Below are positions 49,382 to 60,633 of a DNA stretch of 64,000 nt, in pieces. Made by a program: the position numbers and the translations under genes. The notes below the pieces were generated by a model that was not told the origin of the DNA, did no database searches, and worked only from the letters and a program-made list of their open reading frames with translations. The DNA comes from Gordionus sp. m RMFG-2023 (Eukaryota > Nematomorpha > Gordioida > Chordodea > Parachordodidae), in assembly GCF_954871325.1 (NCBI RefSeq), contig NC_088775.1:89906805-89970804 (forward strand). Reading direction: 5' to 3'. Position 1 is the first letter of the stretch. Each line of letters starts with the position of its first letter.

Positions 49382-50660
49382 TTACAGATATAATATTTTG
49401 CAAATATTACAATCCTTCGAAACCGTTTTAACTATTATATTCGACTCCCATTTTATTTCAATTTTCGAAGAATTATCATCATTTGACTCGATTATATAAA
49501 CGTATGGCATATAAATGCCAATTTCGGGTATAAACTCTTTAAGCTTAGATTTTCTTTTTATATTTGTAAATGGTAGTCATGTCACATTTTACTGTTATAG
49601 TAAGTAAACAATTAATTGATCAGAACTCGATTCCGATTATATAAATTTGAGGATTGAACTCATTGAATTTAAAATTTGACTCCTTTTTAGCAGTGTAATG
49701 GGCTTCATAATGATGTATAGATCTGTAATCAATGTCTGAAAAAGACGTACGTTAAATTAAAATATCTATTATTTCAGAATAATCAAAAAGTTTGCGTTCA
49801 CGAACGATTTGTGCAATATCTAAGCCATTGAAGTATAAAATATAATCTGAAATAACATCGAATTTGTTCTCCGATAATTTAGAAATTATATTGCTTGAAT
49901 TATCAGGAATTTGGCTTTTAATACATTCATTTGTCGCCCATTTTATAAGAAATTATAATTTGTCTTGGTGAGCATTTTTTATCATTTAAAAATGTAATAA
50001 ATTTTTATATCATATCAATAGTGGAGATTAGGAATTCTTTTGAATCAAATAGAACGAACCTATAATTTATTTTAAGATACTAAAAATTAATAATGTCATC
50101 AGATATATTAATATTTGCCTCGAAATAATTTTGGATATCTATTTCTGGGTAAATTGATGACGTTAAATATAATTTCAAGGCTCTACAACGTTTATCTGTT
50201 TTTCTATTCACTTCTTCCACACATTTTGACATTAAGTCCGTAGCATATACTTTTTTGCTCCATATAAAATTTCCAAAAATATATCTGTATTCATATCTTT
50301 AAAATCTATTTCACCCGTACATTGGGACGATGGGTAAAATATTTATTTATGATTAAAGTCATATTTATATTAAAAATTACTCAAGATAATTTCAAAAGCT
50401 TTGCATGTCAGATCGTCAAGGCATACACAATTATCCTTGAACTCTACACTTCCAAAAACATAGTATAAAACATTTCACTTTTACATGACAGAATAAGTTT
50501 ATGAGCGTACAATATGTTCTTTTCAACCTTAAACAAATAATATGCTGGAAAGAAAAATAAACTTTAATATAACCTCGAATCTAACATCTGACATATAGGA
50601 ACTATTATATAAACTTCCACAAGTATTTGCCAGAATACTTAAATCATTAAAACCTTCTAT
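49382..50660 (-). pseudogene. BTB-BACK-PHR copy D, decayed
   Basis: Minus strand: 'EGFNDLSILANTCGSLYNSS' then 'YMSDVRFE', an intron ending TTTAAG, 'EKNILYAHKLILSCKSEMFY', later 'TGEIDFKDMNTDIFLEILYG', 'AKKYM', BACK pieces and a PHR-like end with stop at 49,382-49,384. No start codon stands at the expected place and frames change several times. It is most like copy C (shared 'SLYNSSYMSDVRFE') and lies facing it 3.7 kb away. Its 3' flank is shared with copy E and with 63,390-63,560. Confidence 0.75.
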
Positions 50661-50664
50661 CTTT

Positions 50665-51720
50665 CCTAAATAAAATCAATATATTTATAAATGCATTGTT
50701 AAAAAAGTGTAAGATATATTATAAATTATTTATTTCGTTCTCGCACTGAATATATATGTCGGATTGGATTAATATGGGTGGTCACTAATCAAGGCTAACT
50801 AAATCTAAACCTTTTACCTTATATATATTACTTTGAATTTCTAGCTTTTTAAACATGACAGTTTTGTTACGAAAAATTTGAGATAGTAAATTTAAGGCAA
50901 AAATATCGAGAACATTTTTTTGAATACTGTCTTAACCAAAAATAATCCTTAACTTTAACAGATTATATTAAGGTGTTAATATATCTTAAAAGGCAATGAA
51001 TTACTGGAAAATCAATATTAGTAATATAAAAGCATCGCACGAAAAATTATCGGCTATGTAATTTAAAACCTAAAAAAGGTAAGAAAAAATCAAGTAAAAA
51101 TTTAATGTTTAGCAACGTTATGAAAATACTTTTACCCTAATGGAGAAATTACAAGGGTCATTCATGAAAATTGAACGAATTATTTTTTAATTTAAACATG
51201 AACGGGTTACGCTGCACTTTAGTTAAGGCGATTTGCTCAATCAGTGCGGAATTAATGGCTAGCGAAATCCCAGCTGATTCTACCCATCTATAAAACATTT
51301 TTAAAATATATGTAATCAACTGACTTTTACTTTTTAGAGTAATGAATCCCACATAAAGTATTATAAATATTAAAAAACTTATGGATTTGAGTAGTTGGAT
51401 TTATCAGAAAAATATAAATATTCCCGGGGTAGGTATTTCCTTCTCAAATAATTTAAAAATTAATAAAGTTTAAGATTTGAAATTTAAGCCAAATATGTAT
51501 CATAATAAGGTGCTTAAGTAGGTCCAAAATTGTTTCGGACAAAATTGCTCATGAAAAATTTTAAATGCAAATTTAAGTTTCAACATACCCATTATTACAT
51601 TTTCACGAATAACTTTTTTATAAAAGTTGTTCAGAGTTAAAAATTCTAAATGATAAAAAAATCTCCATTTTATCATATATAAAAATATTGACAATCATTA
51701 TGTTAATTTAATATTCTAAA
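50665..51720. other. Intergenic stretch
   Basis: No gene or element recognised. Open frames at 51,158-51,352 and 51,500-51,694 look like chance. Confidence 0.4.
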
Positions 51721-51821
51721 TTTAATTTTTAAATGATCCTGTGGACCTGGGGAAGGTATTAGCGGGGTGCGTCTTTTCCTTTGACATACATTCATTAAAT
51801 TATTGGTTCTGATTTTGTAAA

Positions 51822-53760
51822 ATGGTTCGAACATATATTAGAAAAACTAACAAAGAAAATAATGATAATCAAAAGGCAAGTATTCTTCAAATGCTTAAAT
51901 ATAAGATACCTTTGACAGTTATAACCATGAATACGAATTTAAGTTATGGGAGGTATATTTATATATTTAAATTAGTATATATTTAAGAAACTAAGCATTA
52001 AGAGGTATAATAAATTGTTCAAAAGAAATGAAGATTTTCAAGAGCGATATCTTCACAGATCAGTATTTTCTCCTATTCAAGAAGCTAAATTAACAGATTA
52101 TTTAATTAAAGGATCAAGATTATTTTCAGGATTATGCCCTAATCAAGTATTTTAATCCTTTGTTATATCATACATCTCTGTAAAATGATTTTTTTTATAA
52201 TCTTTAAATTTATGCCATGGTATTTCTTTAGTTAAATAATAATAAACTTGAGAAAATTTTTTCAAATTATTTACATTATATGTTAATGAAACATCTTTAT
52301 TAATTTTAAAATACTTTAAAGTAAGAATTTAACTTATACATGATATATATGTAAATAAAATGATGCTGCCATTTATGTATAAAATGATGCTGCCATGTAT
52401 ATATATTAATTTTAAAATGATGCTGCCATGTATTAATATTAATTTTAAAATGATTTATTCAATGTAGCATTATATATATTATATCATGCATTAAATCATA
52501 TCTTACCTATATATTAAAGATTTAATTATGTGTGTATGATATATATTTAAAATAAAATGATGCTGCCATGTATATTAATTTTAAAATGATTTATTCATTG
52601 ATTTAGCATTAAATTATATCATGCATTAAAACATATTTTGGTTCTTACCTATACATTAGAGGTTTAATTATGTATGATATATTTTATTATATTAATTATT
52701 AAATAAATTCAGAATAAAATTTAAGAATTAGGATTTTAATTAGATTGCCTTAATATATAAATAATTTAATGTCTTATGTTTAAATTTAGGTTAGAGTTTT
52801 AGCTTATCAAATGGCCAAGAGGTATAGTTTACAAGTACCAAAATCTTGGGAAATAACTCAATCAGCTGGTGAAGACTGGGTTGGAGCATTTATTAAAAGA
52901 AATCAAACTATTTCTTTGAGAACACCAGAGGCTACAAGTATAGCCAGGGCTACCAATTTTAATATGAAAATGGTTGATTTATTTTTTAATAATTATTTGA
53001 CTGTCACAAGGGAAAATAACTTTCTACCATGTGATATATATAATATGGATGAAACTGGTTAATTAAAATATATATGATAGCAAATCTTTAATATTTTCAT
53101 AGGATTAACAACAGTTCAACGGCCTAATAAAGTTATTGCAAGGAAAGGCGAAAAACAGGTTGTGGCAATTACTACATCAGAATGTGGTACACTTATGACC
53201 TTGGCAATTGCTGTCAATGCTCTAGGAAATTCTATTCCACTTATGTTTATATATCCCAGGAAAAAATTTTATGATCATTATTTAAGAGATGGCCCTGTAG
53301 GATGCATTGGCGTGTCTAATGGTTCTGGGTGGATGCTGGCTGAAGATTTTATATATTTTTAAAATCATTTTATAAAATACACTAAGCCCAGTCAAGATAA
53401 AAAAGTTTTGCTTATATTAGATAATCATAAATCTCACCAATCTATTGAAGTCATTGAGCTGTGCTCTGACAGTGGTATAGTTCTATTGACTCTCCCTCCC
53501 CTCTTTACCTTACAAAAAAATAGCCAGATCTAGGGCTAATAATCTGAAAAAAAAATCAAACCAATAATAAAAAAAATTTAAATATGAATGCTGGCAAAAA
53601 AGAATTTTGTTTAGTGTGCCACAAAAACTATCAAACTCACCACCATAATGAAGATTGGATTGTCATTTATGGGCACATGGATCATGTTATGATTTTAATC
53701 CATTTTTTATATGTAATAAATGTGTTGTATGTTAATATTATATGTTTGTTATGATTTTTA
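51822..53760 (+). pseudogene. pogo/Tigger transposase with C-terminal zinc finger, inactivated
   Basis: Exon 1 (ATG 51,822) MVRTYIRKTNKENND... is the pogo N-terminus. 'RSVFSPIQEAKLTDYLIKGS' follows after a small intron, then a 640-base intron holding ATGATGCTGCCATGTAT repeats. The CENP-B-type HTH 'MAKRYSLQVPKSWEITQSAG' comes next, then DDE motif 1 'YNMDETG' at an intron junction (53,062/53,104) and DDE motif 2 'LLILDNHKSH'. A stop follows 'EDFIYF' near 53,360, and the third catalytic Asp region is missing after 'LTLPPLFT'. Near 53,606 'FCLVCHKNY' and, one frame off, 'WAHGSCYDFNPFFICNKC' form a PHD-like zinc finger found at the C-terminus of some arthropod pogo transposases. Inactive. Confidence 0.8.
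52340..52640 (+). repeat. Imperfect repeats inside the pogo intron
   Basis: AAAATGATGCTGCCATGTAT followed by ATTAATTTTAAAATGA recurs about four times, in places with TTATTCA...TAGCATT. Confidence 0.6.
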
Positions 53761-54021
53761 TATGAATAAAATGCTTAGAAAATGATAGTCTAAAACATGC
53801 CCCACAAAAGGATAATACATCCCCCCGTCTCTTTTTCATGACTCAAAAATTTTCATTTTTTTAAAATTTAAATTTAAAAAAATATATAATATTTTTTTAT
53901 TAGATATTAATTTCTACCGTAGATAATTATATAAAGAATAAAATAACATCAAAATTATTTTGATAGATTATTTCTCCTCCTTTTCACAGCCTCTCAATTT
54001 TTTATGGACAATATAACCCCG

Positions 54022-54029
54022 GTCTCCCC
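54022..54029. repeat. Target-site duplication of the 9.35-kb composite, left
   Basis: GTCTCCCC; the identical octamer is at 63,382-63,389. Confidence 0.85.
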
Positions 54030-54104
54030 TAGTGTTGTTAATTTGCTTGGTCGTAAAATTTACAACCCAATTTTGTGCTCATGCTTGCTCTAAGCACGAA
54101 CCCT

Positions 54105-54507
54105 GAGCACAGACCCGGGGTCCAGACCCGGGGTTCAGACCCGGGGTCCAGACCCGGGGTTCAGACCCGGGGTCCAGACCCGGGGTTCAGACCCGGGGTT
54201 CAGACCCGGGGTTCAGACCCGGGGTCCAGACCCGGGGTTCAGACCCGGGGTTCAGACCCGGGGTCCAGATCCGGGGTTCAGACCCGGGGTTCAGACCCGG
54301 GGTTCAGACCCGGGGTTCAGACCCGGGGTCCAGACCCGGGGTTCAGACCCGGGGTCCAGACCCGGGGTTCAGACCCGGGGTCCAGACCCGGGGTTCAGAC
54401 CCGGGGTTCAGACCCGGGGTTCAGACCCGGGGTTTAGACCCGGGGTCCAGACCTGGGGTCCAGACCCGGGGTCCAGACCCGGGGTTCAGACCCGGGGTTC
54501 AGACCTG
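54105..54507 (+). repeat. 14-base GC-rich tandem array, left
   Basis: About 28 units of GACCCGGGGTTCA or GACCCGGGGTCCA type. One frame reads as an endless 'RPGVQTRGSDPGS' repeat, which is an artefact of the array and not a gene. Confidence 0.92.
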
Positions 54508-54699
54508 GCACAAGAACCCATTTATTTTTAACTTTTTTTTGAACTTAGTAGGAAGGTATACATATGATTTATTCATTAAAAGAACAAGCGTTCCCTCTAG
54601 GTCTCGCTCGATAGGCTAATATGGCTAGGTGTGTTAATTATATACTGTAGTCTACTATTAATCATAATTATTATTATGAATATTTTTAACAACAACATG

Positions 54700-55140
54700 A
54701 TGATATTGATATTATATGGGCGTCAAATAAAAGGTGTTTTAATTAAATTTTGCTTTAATACTTATTATTATATTAATATTCTAAGTGGGCGGGTCTACTA
54801 GGTCTTATGAGGTCAGAAATATTTTTAACAATGGAAAATATTGATATGGGTACCCTAGTATCTATTAATATTAATATCAAATTTACTTTAAAAATTTTCT
54901 AGGAGATATAAGCCATGTTCCCAATTTTTAGCGATTGCGATTTAGAACGGGAACCTATTTTACTAGTCGGCTTGAGTTCACGACTAACGACTTCAGACTC
55001 TGAGTCGGGTGAACTCGACTTTTTAACAACACTAGATATGGGTATCAAAAAAGGGAATTTAATTATATCTTGATTGTAATCTAAATTATTATTTAAAGTG
55101 GGCGGGTCTAGGAGAGCTCAGGAATATTTTTAACAATGCA
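54700..55140 (+). repeat. Direct repeat pair around an internal TAGTGTTGTTAA end
   Basis: 54,700-54,840 and 55,030-55,140 share AGTGGGCGGGTCTA and AATATTTTTAACAATG in the same order. Between them, at 55,021-55,033, lies an inverted end TTAACAACACTA, so this may be a smaller insertion with its own duplication history. Confidence 0.45.
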
Positions 55141-55265
55141 CTATTTATCCGCAATTTGAAAATTTTGAACTGGAAACCCTGTTCACATTATTTAATAAAT
55201 ATATATTTTATTGTATAATATTTTATATTCCAGGCACAGTATAATGTTATTTTTTGCCATGCCAT

Positions 55266-55572
55266 TAGTGTTGTTAAATTGCTTGGTTGGGTCGAATTAG
55301 CATGATTTTTGGTTGGGTTTTTGGTCGAAAAAATGAACCAAAACCAAAGCAACCAAATTGGTCGACCTGGTCGACCAAATTCATAGACCCGAGCACCGAC
55401 CCAAGCTTCGACCCGAGCACCGACCCAAGCACAGACCCGAGCATCGACCCAAGCACAGACCCGAGCATCGACCCAAGCACAGACCCGAGCATCGACCAAA
55501 GCACAGATCCGAGCACCAAACCAAATCAACTTATAATAATTTATTATTAATGTTTTGCTCAATTTTATGCAT
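55266..55572. repeat. Second TAGTGTTGTTAA-type end with GACCCGAGCA array
   Basis: Starts TAGTGTTGTTAAATTGCTTG and runs into about eight units alternating GACCCGAGCA and GACCCAAGCA. The section 55,340-55,571 has an almost identical inverted copy at 62,722-62,932, one repeat block shorter. Protein-like frames here on both strands are array artefacts. Confidence 0.85.
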
Positions 55573-56089
55573 ATTTTGAATTCAAAAACATTGGCGATAT
55601 CATATTTCATTTGAAAATCGATGTTTTAAAATAATTGGGATAAAATTGATATTTCGATTGATAATAATATCCATTTCTCACTTCAAAATTGACGGCCATT
55701 TTCTATAAAAATTAATGTTTGAAAATAAATTGGGTTAGTTTAGTATGACTACAAATAATATAGATTGCTAATATATTAAGTTCTCTCTTTAAAAATATTG
55801 GCGTATTTAAACAATAATTAGTGTTTTGGAACTAAAATGAATGCGATTAATGCCAGGAAATTTCAGAAGCAATAAATCCTATTCCTCCTTCTATTGGATC
55901 TTATTTTAAAATATAATTCAAATAATAAAAAAAATAAATCCCTAATATCAAAGTTTCTACAATGGAATACAGTTCCGGCAAAATCAGATTAAAAATTTAA
56001 AGAACCCAATTAATTATTTAAAATGCAAAAAATAGAACAAAATACCCATCATACTTTCACCTTACCTTAATTTTGATTACCTATATATG

Positions 56090-56580
56090 GATTTTCATTA
56101 TAAATTGTTAAATACAAAATTTTTTTAGCATAATCATATGAAATTCTCAGAGTAGATTCTCTTCAGAATAAATTTGGTAAATTCACATTTATCAGGGAAA
56201 TAAAAAACGCGCAATTAAATCAGACCCAGCCTTAAATCCGGCTCGGGTACACGGACCGGGCTGTATTTTAATTTTTTTAAATATACCCGGACCCAGCCTC
56301 AATTTTATTTTTTAAATACAAGGGCCAGGCTTATATTTTAAAACCACATATTTTAAATTACCATTATTATCTATGATATAATATATTTTAAAGAAATTCG
56401 AGCCGGGCAGTGCAGTTTAAAATAACTCACAAATTATTAAATATTGATAAAATTTCTAAAAAATTGACGTAAGACTGGCTTAATTGCTGATATTTAAACT
56501 GGCTACTCTACTAGTTAAAGCAAAGCACTAATAGGAACTGATAAAGAAAGAACATTTTCATAATTTTAACATTTTGTCCA
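56090..56580 (-). repeat. Dispersed repeat, inverted copy of 30,330-30,830
   Basis: Shares ACTAGTTAAAGCAAAGCACT at one side and GAGTAGATTCTCTTCAGAAT at the other with the reverse complement of the 30-kb locus, including a core with CCCGGACC-type words. Confidence 0.6.
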
Positions 56581-56639
56581 GCATATTTTAAAAAAATAAC
56601 CTAAAAAAATAAATTTCAACAAGTTCCTATTTTTTTTTT

Positions 56640-56915
56640 ATCGTATAATGTTATTTTTTGCCATGCCATAAATAAAAAAGGCAGTTACATTTTACATACA
56701 TCCTGTTTTTTTAATATTTTATTATTTTTTGTACATATTTTATTTTTTAGGTAAAGTTCAAAATTTAAAAAAAAAGAAAAAGGAGCTTTTATAAGTAAAG
56801 AAGTATAATTTATGAACAATCGAAATTAAAAAAACAGATGGAAGGGGGATTGGAAATATAGTTAAATATTTATAAATAAAAATTAGGATGTGAAAGAAAG
56901 TTATTAATAGTATAA
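56640..56915 (+). repeat. Inner inverted repeat flanking the hAT gene, left
   Basis: From ATGCCATAAATAAAAAAGGC near 56,664 to the AAGAAAGTTATTAATAGT region at about 56,915, it matches the reverse complement of 60,375-60,628. The 26 bases ending in GCCATGCCAT at 56,669 also occur at 55,240-55,265, immediately before the TAGTGTTGTTAAA end. Confidence 0.75.
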
Positions 56916-56919
56916 TTAT

Positions 56920-57870
56920 TATAAATATATTCTTATTTTTTCTCAAAAATATCATCATGAGATCAAAAAGATTATTTACCGGTTGACTAAAAAACGTTAG
57001 TAATTCTAAAACGCGTCATCGTTCTTTTTATGAAATCTATTTTATTAAGTGCCGATAACTGAGAATTATACCGTAGGAACAAATTAATTAAGTAAGTTAA
57101 TTTAATGATATACTGGCCATCTGTCAAGATAAAAAAAATAAATCAGATATATTTTGACAAAGTAACTGCTAAGTATTTAGTATCTAGGTGACAATTGACA
57201 AACTTATGATATTAGAAATTTTGATATATACTTTTTATGAGAAATTATTTTTTCATGGTTAACATAAACATCTTAATAATCGCATAATGTGATATTTTAT
57301 TATAATTTATATTTAAACAAATATATATAATTATAGTATTATGATAAATATAATGAAATAAAAAATTATATAATATACATTTAAAAAATATATATATTCT
57401 CCAATCCAAACGCATATAAAATATTATGTTAAAAATTCGTATTCCGTTATATAAAATTGTCATATTCCTATTACGAGTGAGTCTTGCACGGTAGAGAGAA
57501 CATACATAAAGCCCCGCTTCAAATAATATTTTAACAAATATGTAAATATTAATAATTTTATTGAGATAAATAATATTATTATATGACATGCATGATACTT
57601 AATATTCTTAAACGGCCAGAATTTAACCAAATAAATATTCGCGTGCCTGCACTTAGCTAAATTTAAATTTATGTTTTTAAAATTGACTGCATTTGAGACT
57701 TTTAACAACACGAATAATAAATTAAACTCAAAATAACCTATTAACATAAATATTTATTATAGATATTTTACTTAAATAAATTTCTAAATAAGTGATATTT
57801 TATATTTCTATTCTGACCTCTCTAATTGATGTATGTTTAATAATAATATTATTCCATAAACTGTTATACC
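56920..57870. other. AT-rich stretch downstream of the hAT gene
   Basis: Probably 3' untranslated and internal transposon sequence. The minus-strand frames at 57,245-57,747 are low complexity and show no family resemblance. Confidence 0.4.
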
Positions 57871-57877
57871 TGAGAAA

Positions 57878-60272
57878 TTAATGCCATATGTCATCACGAA
57901 GAGACATTATATCTGTATCCCAGGAAGAGAGTGACATACATTCCTTTAGCGTCGATGAGGCCATCCTGTTCCTCAGTTTTGTCATAATATTTCCGGCCAA
58001 GGAAAAAGCTCTTTCCGATGCCACTGAGGTTGTCTGTTGGCATAGATAGTCCCTGGCCATCATTGCTAAATGAGGAAAACGAACAGCATTTCCTCTCCAC
58101 CAATCTAATATATTTATGATCTCGGACGCGAGTGGCTCATTGAGGTATGTCGATAATTGATTATTATCATTAGTGACACTTGATGCTCCTTTTCTAAATA
58201 TGGATATATTTAAAATATCAAAAATTATGGATTAACATAGAACATTTAACAAATATACCTTTTTTTCAATCCCTGCAATATTGAAATAGTTTTACAATTT
58301 GAGATATCGTTATTATTATCAAAATTATACGCATCTGGCTCTGACGTATATTTTGCAAAGTTTATTTTAAATATATCTAAATATTTATCTGCAACGTCAT
58401 CCTTTAGATTTGTAATCAAAGTATTTTTGATCCTAGGATCAAGTAACGACGCTGCGTAATTATATGGAGTGAATATATTATCACTATATTCTTCAGCTTT
58501 CTTTAACATAATAGTGGCTGCTTCTTTTATTGACAAATCAGAATATGCCACGGTATGATTTTTTAAATTCTCCAATATATCATTGAAGAATAATAGGGTC
58601 ATCCCGATTGTGGGAGAATGAGTGGATATTTCTACAGTTATTTGATAAAATGGTAGAAGAAATTCTTCCAACTCTAGGAAGAACGAGTATTCATCAGAAG
58701 ATGGCGTAATATCCTCCCCTATTATACCTTGATCGCTCAATTCATGAATTGAATCAATATTCTAGATAGATAAAAGAAAAAGAATAAAATATACAATAAT
58801 AATTATTACCTTATTGATGGCGGATATCATGAGGTACTTGCTGTTCCATCTTGTTTTAACAGCTAAAGGTATTAATGTAGCCCCACATATGGCTTTATAT
58901 GATTGCATAAATTTGGGCGAGCTATGTAATTTATTAACTATATTTTCTATTTTTTCCAATTTAGCCTCAAAAAAATGAAGGCCCACCTTTACTATCAAAT
59001 TAATGATATGGGCCATGCAGCGATGCCCATATAAAATTTTCGAGTATTGGGATTGATAATACTCTTGGAGCAGTTGTACTGCCTTGATCTCATTTGATCC
59101 GTTATCGTGTGTTATTGATATTATTTTATCACTTAATTTAAAATCATCTAATGATGACAAAACAATTTTACAGATATTATCTCCAGTGTGTGGGTGAGGA
59201 AACAAAATAATATCTAAAATCTTATTTACAATATCCCAATTATTATCAATATAATGGAACGTAATAGCACAGTAGGACGTGCTATTATTAGCAGTCCACA
59301 AATCTGTGCTTAAAGCTATCATATTACTGTTATTTTTTAATTTATCAATTAAATTTTTTTTGGCTATAGTGTAGACATTACTAAGGTTTTTTTTTAATGT
59401 TTGCCTACACCACAGCTTTATATTTTTATTTGTATAATAGAAAATTTTTTTAAAAGCTGGGTTTTCGATTATATTAAAGGAACAATTAGTTTTTATTAAA
59501 AAAATTAAAATGAGTTTATTTATCATTAAATTTTCATGAGATAAAAGCTTTCTCATCCCCGGCATCGAGTCAATGGAACCGTGTGAGTGTGACATCTCTT
59601 TGAATATATTTGGATGCACCGATTTAAGATGTTTTTTCAAATTCGCTAAATATATAAAATATAATTCATAAATTAGTACAGGAAGTTTTTAATAAATAAT
59701 ATTTTTCGGTCTAAATTGGTTGGTTGTGTAGTGCTCAGACCCGGGGTTTGGGTCTAAAATATCGACTAAACCAGCTCTGAGCACGAACCCCGAGCACAAA
59801 CCCGGGGTTCAGACCCGAGGCCTGTGCTCGAGCAAGTATTAGCACAAAATTGGGTTGTATATTTTACGACCAAGCAAATTGACAACACTTAAACCGTGCT
59901 CAGAGCTAGCCTGAGCACTAATTAAGTTAAAAAGCTAAATTTTTTATTTCTCAAGCCGGCTCAGGATAGGTTTAAGCCGTTGGTTCAGGCCGGCTCAAGA
60001 AATATTTAAGACAAAAATTTAAAATTATTGTTACTTTGGGAAGTTGAAAATTTGTAAATACTTGGGCAAAGATTACATTTTTTACGTGTCTTATTAGGAG
60101 TCATCGTAAATGAATTCCTAATGTCTATTGGTATGGATGACGATGAGGCTTCTTCAGAAAATGATTCTACCAATTCTTGTCCTATAGATGATTGAGACAA
60201 AAATGAGAATTCATTACTTGGAGATGGCATAGATTGGTCATCATTATCTGACCAATGAAAATGATCCTCCAT
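57878..60272 (-). CDS. hAT transposase, four open exons
   Basis: Exons 60,272-60,035, 59,645-58,810, 58,761-58,259 and 58,193-57,878 join in frame at GT...AG introns of 389, 48 and 65 bases, giving 630 residues without an internal stop. hAT transposases cut and paste DNA via an RNase-H-like core. Seen: an acidic/serine-rich N-terminus; a BED finger split by intron 1 (C66, C69, H85, H90); 'ALSTDLWTA' with candidate catalytic D194; 'SITHDNGSN' with D260; the 'CMAH' motif (C289, H292); 'KTRWNSKY' (W346); and the dimerisation domain 'ILDWWRGNAVRFPHLAMMAR' with 'SVASERAF' (candidate catalytic E586). A 5'-complete ATG and all key motifs suggest it could still be active. It lies within concentric inverted repeats; which of them are its own ends is undecided. 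Confidence 0.88.
59711..59891. mobile_element. ~180-base MITE of the outer TAGTGTTGTTAA family, in hAT intron 1
   Basis: The left part (AAATTGGTTGGTTGTGTAG...) equals the inward sequence of the 63,381 end, and the right part (...TTTTACGACCAAGCAAATTG ACAACACTTA) equals that of the 54,030 end, in reversed orientation. It contains only two or three GACCCGGGG units. It is a short derivative holding both asymmetric ends of the family. The first terminal bases on the left are worn and no target duplication is clear. It lies between the acceptor and donor of intron 1, leaving the coding sequence open. Confidence 0.8.
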
Positions 60273-60374
60273 ATTAAATGTATTAATTTAAAATTTATTT
60301 TATAAAATTAAAATATAATAAAAAAAAATATAAATGAAAATGGAAATGAAGATGAAAAAAAATTTAGAATTTAT
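60273..60374 (-). promoter_or_regulatory. Presumed upstream region of the hAT gene
   Basis: The 100 bases before the ATG are A/T-rich, with TATAATAAAAAAAAATATAA at 60,312-60,331. No promoter element can be proved. Confidence 0.25.
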
Positions 60375-60628
60375 TTACTTAATAACTTTCTTTCACATCC
60401 TAATTTTTATTTATAAATATTTAACTATATTTCCAATCCCCCTTTCATCTGTTTTTTTAATTTCGATTGTTCATAATTATACTTCTTTTCTTATAAAAGC
60501 TCCTTTTTCTTTTTTTTTAAATTTTGAACTTTACCTAAAAAATAAAATATGTACAAAAAATAATAAAATATTAAAAAAACAGGATGTATGTAAAATGTAA
60601 CTTTGCCTTTTTTATTTATGGCATTATT
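60375..60628 (-). repeat. Inner inverted repeat flanking the hAT gene, right
   Basis: Reverse-complement partner of 56,664-56,915 with few differences. Just beyond it, TGGCATTATTACTG (to about 60,633) could be the outer tip CAGTAATAATGCCA of a hAT terminal repeat. A long minus-strand-complement frame here ('FFHILIFIYKYLTIFPIPL') is chance. Confidence 0.7.
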
Positions 60629-60633
60629 ACTGA

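Larger units (their letters stand above)
51730..54029 (+). mobile_element. pogo/Tigger-type element (Tc1/mariner superfamily), right end interrupted
   Basis: It contains a pogo-type transposase gene (next entry). The right end is the inverse of TAGGGGAGACCGGGG, seen as CCCCGGTCTCCCC at 54,017-54,029; the final TA of this end now lies at 63,390, beyond the 9.35-kb hAT insertion. A degenerate left end is proposed at about 51,730 (GTGGACCTGGGGAAGG ... GCGGGG) by similarity to the motif at 9,331. Confidence 0.6.

Noticed and set aside
54075-54437. 120-residue frame reading 'RPGVQTRGSDPGS' repeats
   Set aside because: It is the translation of the 14-base GACCCGGGGTTCA array, and similar frames appear in any phase without stops. 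No start context or flanking coding sequence.
55188-55610. Several overlapping repetitive frames on both strands (e.g. 'VDARVCAWVDARV', 'DPSTDPSIDPS')
   Set aside because: All derive from the GACCCGAGCA array and its inverted copy at 62.7 kb. Open frames on both strands at once point to repeat structure and not coding.
57245-57747. Two overlapping minus-strand frames downstream of the hAT gene
   Set aside because: Ile/Tyr/Asn-rich, overlapping in different phases, after the transposase stop codon.
60334-60600. 88-residue plus-strand frame 'FFHILIFIYKYLTIFPIPL...'
   Set aside because: Lies in the inner inverted repeat, and the same reading appears on the opposite strand at 56,758-56,958 because the two arms are inverse copies. 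Membrane-like look comes from T-rich DNA.
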